From positions 992,001 to 1,056,000 of the forward strand of contig NZ_OY762552.1 in NCBI RefSeq assembly GCF_963666025.1: DNA of 64,000 bases. The letters run 5' to 3'. Below are positions 46,967-57,947 of this stretch, in pieces. Position numbers and translations under genes: made by a program. Numbering within the stretch: the stretch's first letter is position 1; every line of letters starts with the position of its first letter. The notes beneath the pieces were generated by a model that saw only the letters and a program-made list of their open reading frames with translations, did not search any database and was not told where the DNA came from. This stretch comes from an uncultured Methanobacterium sp. Its GTDB lineage: Archaea; Methanobacteriota; Methanobacteria; Methanobacteriales; Methanobacteriaceae.

Positions 46967-47902
46967 TTATAAATATCGGGAATAATTCTCTTTATACCAT
47001 TCCACAGTCTCTTTTAATGCTTCTTCGAATGAATATTCTGGTTTCCAGCCCAGTTTCATTGCTTTAGCAGAGTCCAGTGAGTAACGGCGGTCATGCCCCA
47101 GCCGATCATCAACAAATGTTATCAGGCTTTCTGGTTTGTTCAATAGTTCCAGTATGAGGTGGGTTATTTCCAGATTATTTTTCTCATTTCCTCCACCGAT
47201 GTTGTAAACTTCTCCCAGTTCACCTTTAAGGAGGGCTGTTTCTATTCCTTTACAGTTATCCATCACATAGATCCAGTCTCTGACGTTCTTCCCATCACCA
47301 TAGACGGGTAGAGGTTTATCCTGCATTGCGTTTAAGATGAAAAGTGGTATCAGCTTCTCCGGGTACTGGCGAGGCCCGAAGTTGTTACTGCTCCGGGTGA
47401 TGATGATTGGTGTGTCATATGTCCTCCAATATGCCCCCACCAGGAGGTCTCCACCGGCTTTACTAGCTGAATATGGGCTGGATGGGTCCATATTGTTCTC
47501 TTCTGTGAATGATCCTGATTCTATGCTCCCGTAAACTTCGTCAGTTGATATCTGCAGGTAACGTTCCACATCGTATTTTCGAACATTTTCCAGGAGATTG
47601 TAGGTTCCAATAACATCGGTTTTAACGAACACACCTGGATCCTCTATGGATCGGTCCACGTGGGTCTCAGCAGCAAAATTAACCACCATGTCACAGTCTC
47701 GCATTATCTTAGAGACCAGTTCCTCATCTGCTATATCCCCTTTGACAAATTCGACCTTATCACGGATTTCCTTGAGGTTCTCCATGTCCCCGGCATAGGT
47801 CAACTTGTCCAGGACCATTACTTCATAATCATCGTTAGTACAGAGGTGGTGTACGAAGTTGGATCCTATAAATCCTGCACCACCTGTAATCATTATCTTC
47901 AT
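46967..47902 (-). CDS. rfbB: dTDP-glucose 4,6-dehydratase RfbB
   Basis: Converts dTDP-glucose to dTDP-4-keto-6-deoxyglucose for L-rhamnose or related deoxysugars. The 311-residue short-chain dehydrogenase-type enzyme has ITGGAGFIGSNFVHHL, the family's DKLTYAGDMENL, AAETHVDRSI, and the catalytic SPYSASKAGGD with Tyr and Lys. NNFGPRQYPEKLIP follows. The ATG follows GGTGATTTTAT. The epimerase rfbC lies upstream on the same strand, so the two share a transcript. Confidence 0.95.
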   Translation of the reverse strand: MKIMITGGAGFIGSNFVHHLCTNDDYEVMVLDKLTYAGDMENLKEIRDKVEFVKGDIADEELVSKIMRDCDMVVNFAAETHVDRSIEDPGVFVKTDVIGTYNLLENVRKYDVERYLQISTDEVYGSIESGSFTEENNMDPSSPYSASKAGGDLLVGAYWRTYDTPIIITRSSNNFGPRQYPEKLIPLFILNAMQDKPLPVYGDGKNVRDWIYVMDNCKGIETALLKGELGEVYNIGGGNEKNNLEITHLILELLNKPESLITFVDDRLGHDRRYSLDSAKAMKLGWKPEYSFEEALKETVEWYKENYSRYL

Positions 47903-48040
47903 ATAAAATCACCAGTATCCTTATTTGCCTAAGCATTATCCCAGATATTCATGTTACTCTTATACTCATATCTGCCCTTTTTACTCTTATATCCATACCT
48001 AACTTTATTCTATGTCCTATAACTACCAATACGTCATAGG

Positions 48041-48508
48041 TTACCCATGTTTTTTACTCTTATCCAGTATCCAGTCATAGGGGATTTCATCGGTGTCTGG
48101 ATCAAGACGGTACTCATCAGGTTCATCATAGTTAAAGGGTAATGTGGGCACACTTACAAAAAAGGCGGTTTCAGTACCAACTGCTTTAAATCCATGGTAA
48201 ACCAGTGGCGGGACACTTATGAGCATTGGATTTCTGTCTCCAACAAAGAATTCGTTAACCTCACCATAAGTTGGTGAATCTTCCCTGCTATCATACAATG
48301 CAACCTTCATCATACCGTTGACACAAGTGAAGTTATCAGTCTGTTTTTTATGGAAATGCCACGCCTTCACCACGCCAGGATAGGCTGTGGTCAGGTAAAC
48401 CTGTCCAAATTCCTGATAAATATCATCATCACATCTTAATATTTCCATGAGCCATCCCCTTTCATCAGGAATGACTTTAAGTTTCTTTACTTTTACGCCG
48501 TCAATCAT
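48041..48508 (-). CDS. rfbC: dTDP-4-dehydrorhamnose 3,5-epimerase-like protein
   Basis: A cupin-type epimerase acting after RfbB. The 155-residue product shows VIPDERGWLMEILR, VVKAWHFHKKQTDNFTCVNG with the catalytic His, and VPPLVYHGFKAVG. The frame is open from 48565, but the ATG at 48508 follows GGTGTATTT and matches the usual family N terminus (IDGVKVKKLKVIPDERG), so it is chosen. It sits upstream of rfbB, an rfbC-rfbB pair. No rfbA or rfbD is present in the window. Confidence 0.86.
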   Translation of the reverse strand: MIDGVKVKKLKVIPDERGWLMEILRCDDDIYQEFGQVYLTTAYPGVVKAWHFHKKQTDNFTCVNGMMKVALYDSREDSPTYGEVNEFFVGDRNPMLISVPPLVYHGFKAVGTETAFFVSVPTLPFNYDEPDEYRLDPDTDEIPYDWILDKSKKHG

Positions 48509-48855
48509 AAATACACCGTTTATTTCTTCTTGGAAAGCTTTATATATCTCTCTCTTATTAACCATTACTATAGATGGTTTCTGGTAGCTGGATGTAATGG
48601 GTTATTAAGCTCCAAATTCCAGAGTATAACAAGTTACATAGAACATCCCCCAACTGCCAAGAATGATTTCAGGTTATTGATTTATAAAGAAAGATTGATG
48701 TAAAAAGGTTATTTTAGAATATAAAATGGTTTAAATAAATGGTTTTAAAATAGAATACTCAAAAATCATCATTATCTATTAATCAAGTCCCGGATAAAAA
48801 TTAAAAAAATATGCTGGGCATACTTAGAATAATTATTAGATGAAGAGGCAAGATC

Positions 48856-49701
<846 letters not shown>

Positions 49702-49963
49702 ATATTCTCTTTTTTATGAAGTCTTGGAATAAGGAACTCTTTTTAATTAGAACTTACCTCAGTGCTGTAGCTCTTCTTCAAATTCAGTATTTTCTATGTA
49801 TTTTAAGTTCCACCACTATTCATAGAGACCAAAGAACAAATACGAAAACTAATTGAAAAAAAACTTCAAAAATGCTCACAATCGTTAACTTATGCTAAAA
49901 AATGGTTAAAAAATTCTTAAAATAAAGATTATTCAATAACTATAATTAGATTTTTTTTATTTT

Positions 49964-50368
49964 TCAGAAACTATGATGTCTTTGTTTAACATATGAACCA
50001 TCCCTATCATGAACCTCATCACCCACCAGTGCTGGATTAAAGACACATAACAACTTAAGGTCTTTTTCATAAGCTCGAAGGTAATGACGGTCGTGTTTGT
50101 CCAGAGCATACATGGTGCCGGGTTTAATGGGATAAACAGCACCATCATTTGTTGTTTCAATTTCCCCTTTGCCATCTACACAGTAAACGGCTTCTACATG
50201 GTTTTTATACCAAATTAAAGTTTCAGTATTGGCATAAATTATGGTTTCATTGAAAGAAAATCCCATGTTGTCTTCTGCTATAATGAAACGCTTGCTAACC
50301 CAGTTATTATTTTCAGCGAAAACTTCTCGACTGCTACCTTCAATCTCCTCGACGGTTCTAACTATCAT
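49964..50368 (-). CDS. ectC: L-ectoine synthase EctC
   Basis: Closes N-gamma-acetyl-diaminobutyrate into ectoine, a compatible solute. The 134-residue cupin contains E59, Y87 and H95, matching the iron ligands Glu, Tyr and His known in EctC proteins, in NHVEAVYCVDGKGEIE and GTMYALDKHDRHYLRA. The start MIVRTVEEIEGS is the usual EctC N terminus. It overlaps ectB by 11 bases with a GGGGAATTG site. Length equals typical EctC (about 130). Confidence 0.95.
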   Translation of the reverse strand: MIVRTVEEIEGSSREVFAENNNWVSKRFIIAEDNMGFSFNETIIYANTETLIWYKNHVEAVYCVDGKGEIETTNDGAVYPIKPGTMYALDKHDRHYLRAYEKDLKLLCVFNPALVGDEVHDRDGSYVKQRHHSF

Positions 50369-51641
50369 TATTCAATTCCCCAATCATTGCTTCTCTTTTT
50401 TCTAAAACCGTTTTAATTGAATCTTCAACTATGTTTATACCTTTTTTAAGTAAATCAGGTTCAATGGTTAATGGAGATAGGAATTTTAACACATTATCCT
50501 CTGAACCTGCCAATTCTATTAGCAGACCTCTTGAAAATGCTTCTTCTGCTACTTCACTGCAGAAACCTCTTAAAGGAATTTCAAGTCCGTATATTAGTCC
50601 TTTGCCACGTACTTCTGCTTGAATTGCAGGATATTGGTTTTTTATTTCCATTAACCTTTCTTTTAGTATTTTTCCTTTACTTTCTACAGCTTTGGAAAGG
50701 TTATCATTTTCCCAGTAGCTTAAAAGTTTTGAAGAGGCTATGAAAGCAAGGTTATAGCCTCTGAATGTACCGGTATGTTCTCCGGGTTTCCACTGATCCA
50801 ATTCAGATTTCATTAGTACCAGTGATAATGGCAAGCCCCCTCCAATTGATTTAGAAAGTGTTATAATATCTGGGTTGATCCCGGAACTTTCAAAACTGAA
50901 AAAACTTCCACTTCGGCCGTTTCCTACTTGAATATCATCCACAATTAATAATATATCAAAATCTTTACATATCTGTTCGATATCTCTTAGCCATTCATCA
51001 CTGGCCACATTTATGCCGCCTTCAGCTTGAATGGTTTCCAAAATTATGGCAGCGGGTAAGTCCACTCCACTGCTTTGATCTTCCAAGTACTTCCGGAGAT
51101 AATCTGCGGTATTAACCTCATCTCCCAAATAACCATCAAAAGGCATGAAACTTACATTAGTTCGGTTTATAAATGCTTCATCTCTGTAAAATGAATTGGC
51201 AGTTACAGCCATGGACCCCATGGTCAGCCCGTGGAATGCATTGGTAAATGCAATGATATTACTCCTACCTTTAACTATTTTAACTAGTTTCAATGCGGTT
51301 TCAACAGCATTAGTACCGGTAGGTCCAGTAAATTGTATCTTGTATTCCATATGCCGGGGATGTAATATAATATCGTAAAATTTCTCTAGAAATATTTTTT
51401 TGGCAGTTGTAGCTTTATCCAGACCATGAATAATCCCATCTTCTTGTATATATTTTATTAAAGCTTCTGAAACCAGGGGGTTGTTATGTCCATAGTTTAT
51501 GGTTCCTGCACCTGCAAAAAAGTCAATGTATTCATTTTTTTGTTCATCATATAATTTTGAACCCTTTGCTTTCTGAAATATTACGGGGAAACTTCTTATA
51601 TAACTACGAACTTGTGATTCATGTTGTTTGAAAGTTTTCAT
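50358..51641 (-). CDS. ectB: L-2,4-diaminobutyrate:2-oxoglutarate transaminase EctB
   Basis: Makes diaminobutyrate from aspartate semialdehyde. The 427-residue class III aminotransferase has the PLP contacts GPTGTNAVETALKL, GGINVAS, DDIQVGNGRSGSFFSFE and the Schiff-base lysine in TLSKSIGGGLPLS. The family's opening ESQVRSYIRSFPVIFQKAKG and FFAGAGTINYGHNNP confirm EctB rather than GABA transaminase. It is the middle gene of ectABC; ectA starts the unit and a 52-base gap separates them. Confidence 0.95.
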   Translation of the reverse strand: MKTFKQHESQVRSYIRSFPVIFQKAKGSKLYDEQKNEYIDFFAGAGTINYGHNNPLVSEALIKYIQEDGIIHGLDKATTAKKIFLEKFYDIILHPRHMEYKIQFTGPTGTNAVETALKLVKIVKGRSNIIAFTNAFHGLTMGSMAVTANSFYRDEAFINRTNVSFMPFDGYLGDEVNTADYLRKYLEDQSSGVDLPAAIILETIQAEGGINVASDEWLRDIEQICKDFDILLIVDDIQVGNGRSGSFFSFESSGINPDIITLSKSIGGGLPLSLVLMKSELDQWKPGEHTGTFRGYNLAFIASSKLLSYWENDNLSKAVESKGKILKERLMEIKNQYPAIQAEVRGKGLIYGLEIPLRGFCSEVAEEAFSRGLLIELAGSEDNVLKFLSPLTIEPDLLKKGINIVEDSIKTVLEKREAMIGELNNDS

Positions 51642-51693
51642 CTAATCACTACTATTTTAAACGATATTTTCACATTTATTGGAATATTTTCTC

Positions 51694-52203
51694 CTATTTA
51701 GTTAAGGGGCCTATTCGAAGAAGTAATTCCTCTTCATGATTCGATTTCCCAAAGTGGGCACTGGTGAAAAAGGGGAATTTCAAAAGATTAGTATTCAGTT
51801 GAGAAGCTATTTTCACAAATAAAGACATTGATGCTTGATTTGAGGGTGTTACTGTCGTTTCAATGAATTCAACTGATTTAATCTTGTCTTTTTTGAGTAT
51901 ATCCATTATCATTTTGGTTGCCAGGTTTTGACCACGCATAGCAGGATGCACTGCTACTTGCCATATAAAAAGAGTTTTTTTTTGATTGGGATTAATGTAA
52001 GCAGATATAAAACCAATTATTTCATCATCTAATTCTGCTACTATGCTGGTCTGATCAAAATGAGCACATATCAGCAGATAATTATATAATGAATTAATAT
52101 CGAGTGGCTTACTTTTTTTTACCAGATGGTAAATCTGATCCCCATCGTCTATTTGAGGTTTTCGAATATTTATTGGCTTATTTTCATCATTTTGCGAGCC
52201 CAT
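51694..52203 (-). CDS. ectA: L-2,4-diaminobutyrate acetyltransferase EctA
   Basis: Acetylates diaminobutyrate at the gamma amino group with acetyl-CoA. The 169-residue GNAT protein has IRKPQIDDGDQIYHLV, LLICAHFDQTSIVAELDDEIIGFISAY, and the acetyl-CoA loop VHPAMRGQNLATKMI. Position at the head of ectABC supports the call. No aspartokinase (ask_ect), ectD hydroxylase or ectR/MarR regulator is next to it. The start codon at 52203 lacks a close ribosome binding site. Confidence 0.92.
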   Translation of the reverse strand: MGSQNDENKPINIRKPQIDDGDQIYHLVKKSKPLDINSLYNYLLICAHFDQTSIVAELDDEIIGFISAYINPNQKKTLFIWQVAVHPAMRGQNLATKMIMDILKKDKIKSVEFIETTVTPSNQASMSLFVKIASQLNTNLLKFPFFTSAHFGKSNHEEELLLRIGPLTK

Positions 52204-52679
52204 GTATTAACTTTTTTTCCCATCCTTTAAAAACTATTCGATAAAAATGGTCGTTTAGGGTGTTTTAAACTGTATTTAGCTGATCAATAAACGGATTCTA
52301 ATTCCCGATCATTATCAATAAGCTGAACCTAAGAAGAAGATTATAAAAATCTTTCTTTTAATTCTTTAATATAAAAAATGAGGAATAATTAAGCTCTAAT
52401 ATTGGATATGATGTGTTTTGTAATTTTAAAAAAATTATTTTTTTTGTAAAATATTTTTGAATATTAGGGGGATGTTATGATAAGCTGTGACAAAATTAAT
52501 TGTAATTTCCAAGTCAAATAATTTGATATTTATTTTTAATTAACTAAATTTTCATTTTAAAAATTTTAATCAGTAATAAGAAAAAATAGAATAAAAGTAA
52601 GTGTTATTTTAATAAATCAGTAATTTAATGAATCAGCAATGGAGTAAATCAATTGAAATACCTTAAATTTCAATCAGAT
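52204..52679. other. AT-rich gap upstream of ectA
   Basis: Contains the ectABC promoter on the minus strand and the 3' side of galE. The DNA is unusually T- and A-rich even for this window. A 14-codon frame at 52477-52521 with a GGGGATG-like site is seen but unsupported. No repeats or hairpins stand out. Confidence 0.5.
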
Positions 52680-53648
52680 TTAATTATCCTTCTTATACCA
52701 CTCCCATGCTGTGGTAATGATTTTAGTTAAATCATCATATTTTGGTTGCCATTTGAGGATTTCCCTAGCCTTCTTTGAACTTCCAACCAGGATGGGCGGA
52801 TCACCGGGTCTTCTTTCTATTTCTGTGGCTTTTATTTGGTTACCAGTAACTTTTTTGGCTTCTTCTATTACTTCCCGGACGGAAAATCCATTTCCATTTC
52901 CCAGGTTGAAAACTTCACTCTGACCCCCTGCTTCCAAGTATTTGAGGGCTTTTATATGGGCATCTGCCAGATCAGTTACGTGTATGTAATCCCTGATACA
53001 GGTACCGTCCGGTGTGGGGTAGTCTGTTCCAAAAATCTTAATATCTTCTCTTTTACCTGCAGCAGCGTCCAGTATGAGTGGTATCAGGTGTGTTTCGGGA
53101 TGGTGTCTTTCCCCTACATCTTGTTCTGGATCTGCACCTGCTGCGTTGAAGTAACGGAGGGAGACATAACGAAGACCATAGGCCCGGCTGTAGTCCTTTA
53201 AAACCTTTTCCACCATGAGTTTCCCCTGGCCGTAGGGGTTTATGGGGTTTTGAGGATGGTCCTCGGTTAAGGGGATTTTCTGAGGGTTCCCATAGGTGGC
53301 ACATGTGGATGAAAAGACCAGCTTCTTCACTTGGAACTCATTCATCACCTGGAAGAGGTTCAGGGTGTTTCGGAGGTTGTTGAGGTAGTATTTCTGGGGG
53401 TCTTCCACTGATTCCCCTACATAGGTGAATGCTGCAAAATGCATCACTGCTTCTATCTCATATTTCCGGAAAACATCTCTGATTGCTTCTGTGTCCCCTA
53501 GATCCACTTCTTCAAAGACTCCCCACTTCAGGAAGTCCTGGTGTCCGTAGCTCATGTTATCCAGTACCACTGTTTCGTATCCTGCCAGGTTAAGCTCCTT
53601 ATTTGCATGGGAGCCAATGTATCCTGCCCCTCCAGTTACCAGTATCAT
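52680..53648 (-). CDS. galE: UDP-glucose 4-epimerase GalE
   Basis: Interconverts UDP-glucose and UDP-galactose. The 322-residue SDR-type enzyme has VTGGAGYIGSHANKEL, the family's VVLDNMSYG, MHFAAFTYVGESV, catalytic Ser in FSSTCATYG and Tyr-Lys in PYGQGKLMVEK. DYIHVTDLADAHIKAL follows. Together with galU it would feed galactose into glycans. A TTTTAATATG element about 30 bases upstream could make the message leaderless. Confidence 0.95.
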   Translation of the reverse strand: MILVTGGAGYIGSHANKELNLAGYETVVLDNMSYGHQDFLKWGVFEEVDLGDTEAIRDVFRKYEIEAVMHFAAFTYVGESVEDPQKYYLNNLRNTLNLFQVMNEFQVKKLVFSSTCATYGNPQKIPLTEDHPQNPINPYGQGKLMVEKVLKDYSRAYGLRYVSLRYFNAAGADPEQDVGERHHPETHLIPLILDAAAGKREDIKIFGTDYPTPDGTCIRDYIHVTDLADAHIKALKYLEAGGQSEVFNLGNGNGFSVREVIEEAKKVTGNQIKATEIERRPGDPPILVGSSKKAREILKWQPKYDDLTKIITTAWEWYKKDN

Positions 53649-53803
53649 GGCTAAAGGTTAGATTTTATTACATATTAAAATTTGTAAAGGTTATTGCCAT
53701 TATTCTCAATTGCTCTCTGAATTGATAGTACACGTTCACATTAATGTAATAAAATTCAAAATTTACAATCATCAATGAGTAAGTCTTGATATTAGTTAAT
53801 GCA

Positions 53804-54703
53804 TTAACCTTGGTCCCATACCATGTCTTTAAACTCCAGTTTTCCCCCGCACTCACACCTTTGAGGGAAATCCTCCGGTGAACCACCTGTTTTAATATTG
53901 TAATACCTGTTACATTTAGTACAGACCATAAAACCATTGTTGTTTGTTTCTTCGGCCATTCTCCTTTCGGCTGCATTCTTTATATCATTCATAGCAACCT
54001 GCATCACAAAAATTACTGAAATCAGCATAGTAAGTGTCCAAGCCAATACAATATTATCTAAACTGCTAAAAATCAAGGAAAATAATATTAAAAATAACCA
54101 TTGAAAACCAATAACTGCACACATAAGAACAATGTAAGTTGTTGTTATGTTAATCCCACTTTCCTCACGAAAATTACCATATATACTAAATAAAAGCCCA
54201 ATAAGAATACCATACAAATACTCTGCTGATTTAAATAATAAAACACCAATTAAACAGCCCAAGATTATCAAAAATCCAGTATAAATCAGTATACCTTTAG
54301 CCTTATTCTTTTTAATCTCATCTATAAAATTTCCATAGATTATGGAGATTTTACGAGGTTCAATTGACTTTGAATCCACTATCATACATCTATGCACCAG
54401 TACTACTGTCATGGATGGAGCAATAGCTAAAAGTATGATATTGGAATAATTAAAGAAAATTGAGGGTTTAATTAAAGCCATGCAAATTAAAATACACCAC
54501 TGTAAACTATTTATTATAAACATTGATGCAAAGTAAGTCGGTGTTTCGCCATTTTTAGCGGCAAAAACTCCCATAATCAACGTTAATCCCACAGTAATCA
54601 TGAATAAACCTAATAAAAAAGATTTAAATTGGATATATATTACACCATAACCGAAAATTACGGCTAATAGAAATAACACCCCTATTAAATTTAATTTTTT
54701 CAA
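53804..54703 (-). CDS. Membrane protein with C-terminal zinc-ribbon-like domain
   Basis: A 299-residue protein with about eight hydrophobic helices, the first from residue 5. The last about 35 residues carry CTKCNRYYNIKTGG...CECGGKLEF, a zinc-ribbon/rubredoxin-like motif that should lie in the cytoplasm. The start is TTG after GGTGATAA. This helix-bundle plus zinc-ribbon layout recurs in uncharacterised proteins of Methanobacterium. No partner is evident; galE is 155 bases downstream. Confidence 0.7.
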   Translation of the reverse strand: MKKLNLIGVLFLLAVIFGYGVIYIQFKSFLLGLFMITVGLTLIMGVFAAKNGETPTYFASMFIINSLQWCILICMALIKPSIFFNYSNIILLAIAPSMTVVLVHRCMIVDSKSIEPRKISIIYGNFIDEIKKNKAKGILIYTGFLIILGCLIGVLLFKSAEYLYGILIGLLFSIYGNFREESGINITTTYIVLMCAVIGFQWLFLILFSLIFSSLDNIVLAWTLTMLISVIFVMQVAMNDIKNAAERRMAEETNNNGFMVCTKCNRYYNIKTGGSPEDFPQRCECGGKLEFKDMVWDQG

Positions 54704-55359
54704 ATTATCACCAAATAATATGTTTATCTACGAAGCGGATGATTACCCCATTCCATTGACAATGTATTTTAATCCTTCTTCAGCGAAATATGACCCAAAA
54801 ATTCCCCTAAAAACCTTACACCCAAAAAGTAACTACTTGAAACAGCCATTACTGTTATCCCTCCAAAGATCTTTCCCCACCTACAACTATGGTCACATCT
54901 CCTTCCTCATCACGAAAAATAATTCCCCCTTCGTAATTTAGTAAAAAATAATATTATATAATATTTTCGATTAGTAAGTTAATAATTTATCATTTAAAAA
55001 TAAATAAGAATACAAATTTTAAATTATATTCCAAGCCAATATTATCCATTTTTAAGTATAACTGGTTATTTTATATATTAAAATTATAAATCATCTTTAA
55101 AATTGATTTTAACCGCAAATATTATACATTATTACATTTAATTGCATTCGTGGACGAATCCTACTGCAAAAAAATGATTACACCCCTCCAGTCAATTCTC
55201 AGGAGTAATGGAAATAGTTTATATATAAAATGAGTTTTTCCTTTAAAAAGACCACCGTAATTTAATAAAGAATATTTTTATCATAAAAATCACCTAATTA
55301 ATAAAAGAAATAAAATGTTTTTAACAGATTAAAGATTAGGATTACTTTAAGGGGATAAA
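54704..55359. other. 656-base AT-rich gap
   Basis: A 73-codon frame at 54720-54941 has no ribosome binding site and no recognisable motif, and I treat it as spurious. TATA-like elements occur (for example TTTATATATAAAATG near 55219). No tRNA or structured RNA was recognised. The promoter of the nuclease gene should lie at the right-hand end. Confidence 0.5.
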
Positions 55360-55860
55360 ATGCACTTTAAATATCTTTTAATTATCATCTGCATCCTGAC
55401 AGTGGCTGCTTCCGGTTGCACCAGTCATGACTTGAATCCATTAAACAACTCATCAGTATCTTCTTCAAACAACAGCACCACCTCAGTTCCAACAACCACT
55501 ACTTCCACTTCTACTGGTTCCAGTGATCAACACGTTGAGGTGAGTGGTAAATGTTACAAAGTGGTGGATGGAGACACCATTGATGTGGAAGGGGTGGGCA
55601 GAGTGAGATTTGTGGGAGTTAACACTCCCGAAAGAGGACAAGCAGGATATCAAACTGCTAAGGACTATGTAACCAACATGTGTCTGGGTAAAACCGTGGG
55701 GCTGGACATTGACAATGCAAAAAATAAGGATAAATATGACCGTACCCTGGCAGTGGTGTATGTGGATGGTGTGAATCTCAACCAGGAGCTCTTGAAGAAG
55801 GGTTATGCTGAGGTTATGTACATTCCACCTTCGGAGTTTAATCCGTATAGCTGGTTATGA
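55360..55860 (+). CDS. Secreted SNase-like nuclease, probable lipoprotein
   Basis: A 166-residue protein with an N-terminal hydrophobic segment ending in a lipobox-like ASGC (Cys at about residue 20), then a Ser/Thr/Asn-rich linker. A thermonuclease domain starts near residue 58. The domain has KVVDGDTIDVEG and RVRFVGVNTPE (Arg, Asp and Glu of the active site) and YDRTLAVVYV with the second Arg. It should be tethered outside the cell and cut DNA or RNA. The C terminus is short, about 15 residues shorter than full-length homologues. Confidence 0.88.
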   Translation: MHFKYLLIIICILTVAASGCTSHDLNPLNNSSVSSSNNSTTSVPTTTTSTSTGSSDQHVEVSGKCYKVVDGDTIDVEGVGRVRFVGVNTPERGQAGYQTAKDYVTNMCLGKTVGLDIDNAKNKDKYDRTLAVVYVDGVNLNQELLKKGYAEVMYIPPSEFNPYSWL

Positions 55861-55960
55861 TTTGGTATAATATGGGTAGATTTGAAAAATGATAAAATTT
55901 TGAATGAATGATAAATACAATGCTAATTGGACAATGCTAAATTGGCTTTTAAAAATAAAA

Positions 55961-56740
55961 TTAAGGGCTGAATTTATAATATTCCCCATCAATAAGCTTA
56001 ATCTTCTTTAAAACTTTCTTATATTCCAGAGAGGTTATCAAATTGTACATGGCGATGCTGCTTAATCCCAGCTCCCCGTAGAGTAGATTACCCTCTAAGA
56101 TTGTTCTGGAAATGTTCCCGGAATCATCCACCAATTTTTTTATTATTTCCAGGGATTCCAGTTCAGCTTCGGAGAACTTTTCAATTACTTCCACTTCTTC
56201 TGTTTGTTCAGTATCAGCCATATCCTCAATATGAGTGCCATTCATATTCTCAGTAGGAGTGCCCTTCATATCTTCAGTAGGAGTATCACTAACCTCAGAA
56301 CCAATATCCCCCACATCAACAACCTCAACAGAGGATATAGTATCGTTAACAGTTACAGGATCAACAGTAGAAGAATCAATATCCCTCACATCCACAACAT
56401 CATCAGAAGAGTTAAAATCATTAACATCCCCCACCTCATCATGTAAATCAAGATTATTTTCAACTGTTCCCTCTGGAGATTCATCTAAATGTGTTTTTTC
56501 AGGAACATCGGCACTTTTCTCATTACTTTTACTTCCCCTGTTCTTCTCCAGAGTTATGATCCCATCCTGGAGGGATATGTAATTTTCAGTCTCCAGGTGT
56601 TCTAAAATTGGGTTAAGATCTTCTTCAGACGCGTCCAGGTCCAGTTTCAGGATTTTGTATGGAACTCCTCCCTGGTATTCTGCACTGAAATATTTAATGC
56701 CGTTTAAGACCCTTTTTTGTTGGGATGTGAGGATGTTCAT
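55961..56740 (-). CDS. Acidic repeat protein with winged-helix-like ends
   Basis: About 259 residues. The first 70 look like a winged helix (LTSQQKRVLNGIKYFSAEY... LEHLETENYISLQDGIITL). A very acidic middle (about 75-190) carries short repeats: VVDVRDIDSS and VVDVGDIGSE, then TPTEDMKG, TPTENMNG and THIEDMAD. The last 60 form another helical segment ending KKIKLIDGEYYKFSP. The frame opens at 56821, but the ATG at 56740 begins the ordered domain and lies about 27 bases after a TATA-like TTTTAATATA, as in a leaderless message. Divergent from nurA; the partner is unknown. Confidence 0.7.
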   Translation of the reverse strand: MNILTSQQKRVLNGIKYFSAEYQGGVPYKILKLDLDASEEDLNPILEHLETENYISLQDGIITLEKNRGSKSNEKSADVPEKTHLDESPEGTVENNLDLHDEVGDVNDFNSSDDVVDVRDIDSSTVDPVTVNDTISSVEVVDVGDIGSEVSDTPTEDMKGTPTENMNGTHIEDMADTEQTEEVEVIEKFSEAELESLEIIKKLVDDSGNISRTILEGNLLYGELGLSSIAMYNLITSLEYKKVLKKIKLIDGEYYKFSP

Positions 56741-56882
56741 AAATATAGATTGGTTATCGCCATATATTAAAATAAAGTTTAAATCAATGGGAATAAAATA
56801 TAGGTTATAATGAATGATCATTACCCGCTTATTTATGATAAAAAATGATTGAATGAGATTTATATTAATTTTGAGGGATTAA

Positions 56883-57939
<1,057 letters not shown>

Positions 57940-57947
<8 letters not shown>

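Noticed and set aside
52477..52521. 14-codon frame (two cysteines) upstream of ectA
   Set aside because: On the strand opposite to ectA and unsupported beyond a GGGGATG-like site.
54720..54941. 73-residue open frame on the plus strand
   Set aside because: No ribosome binding site, no recognisable motif, and it lies in the promoter region of the divergent membrane-protein gene.
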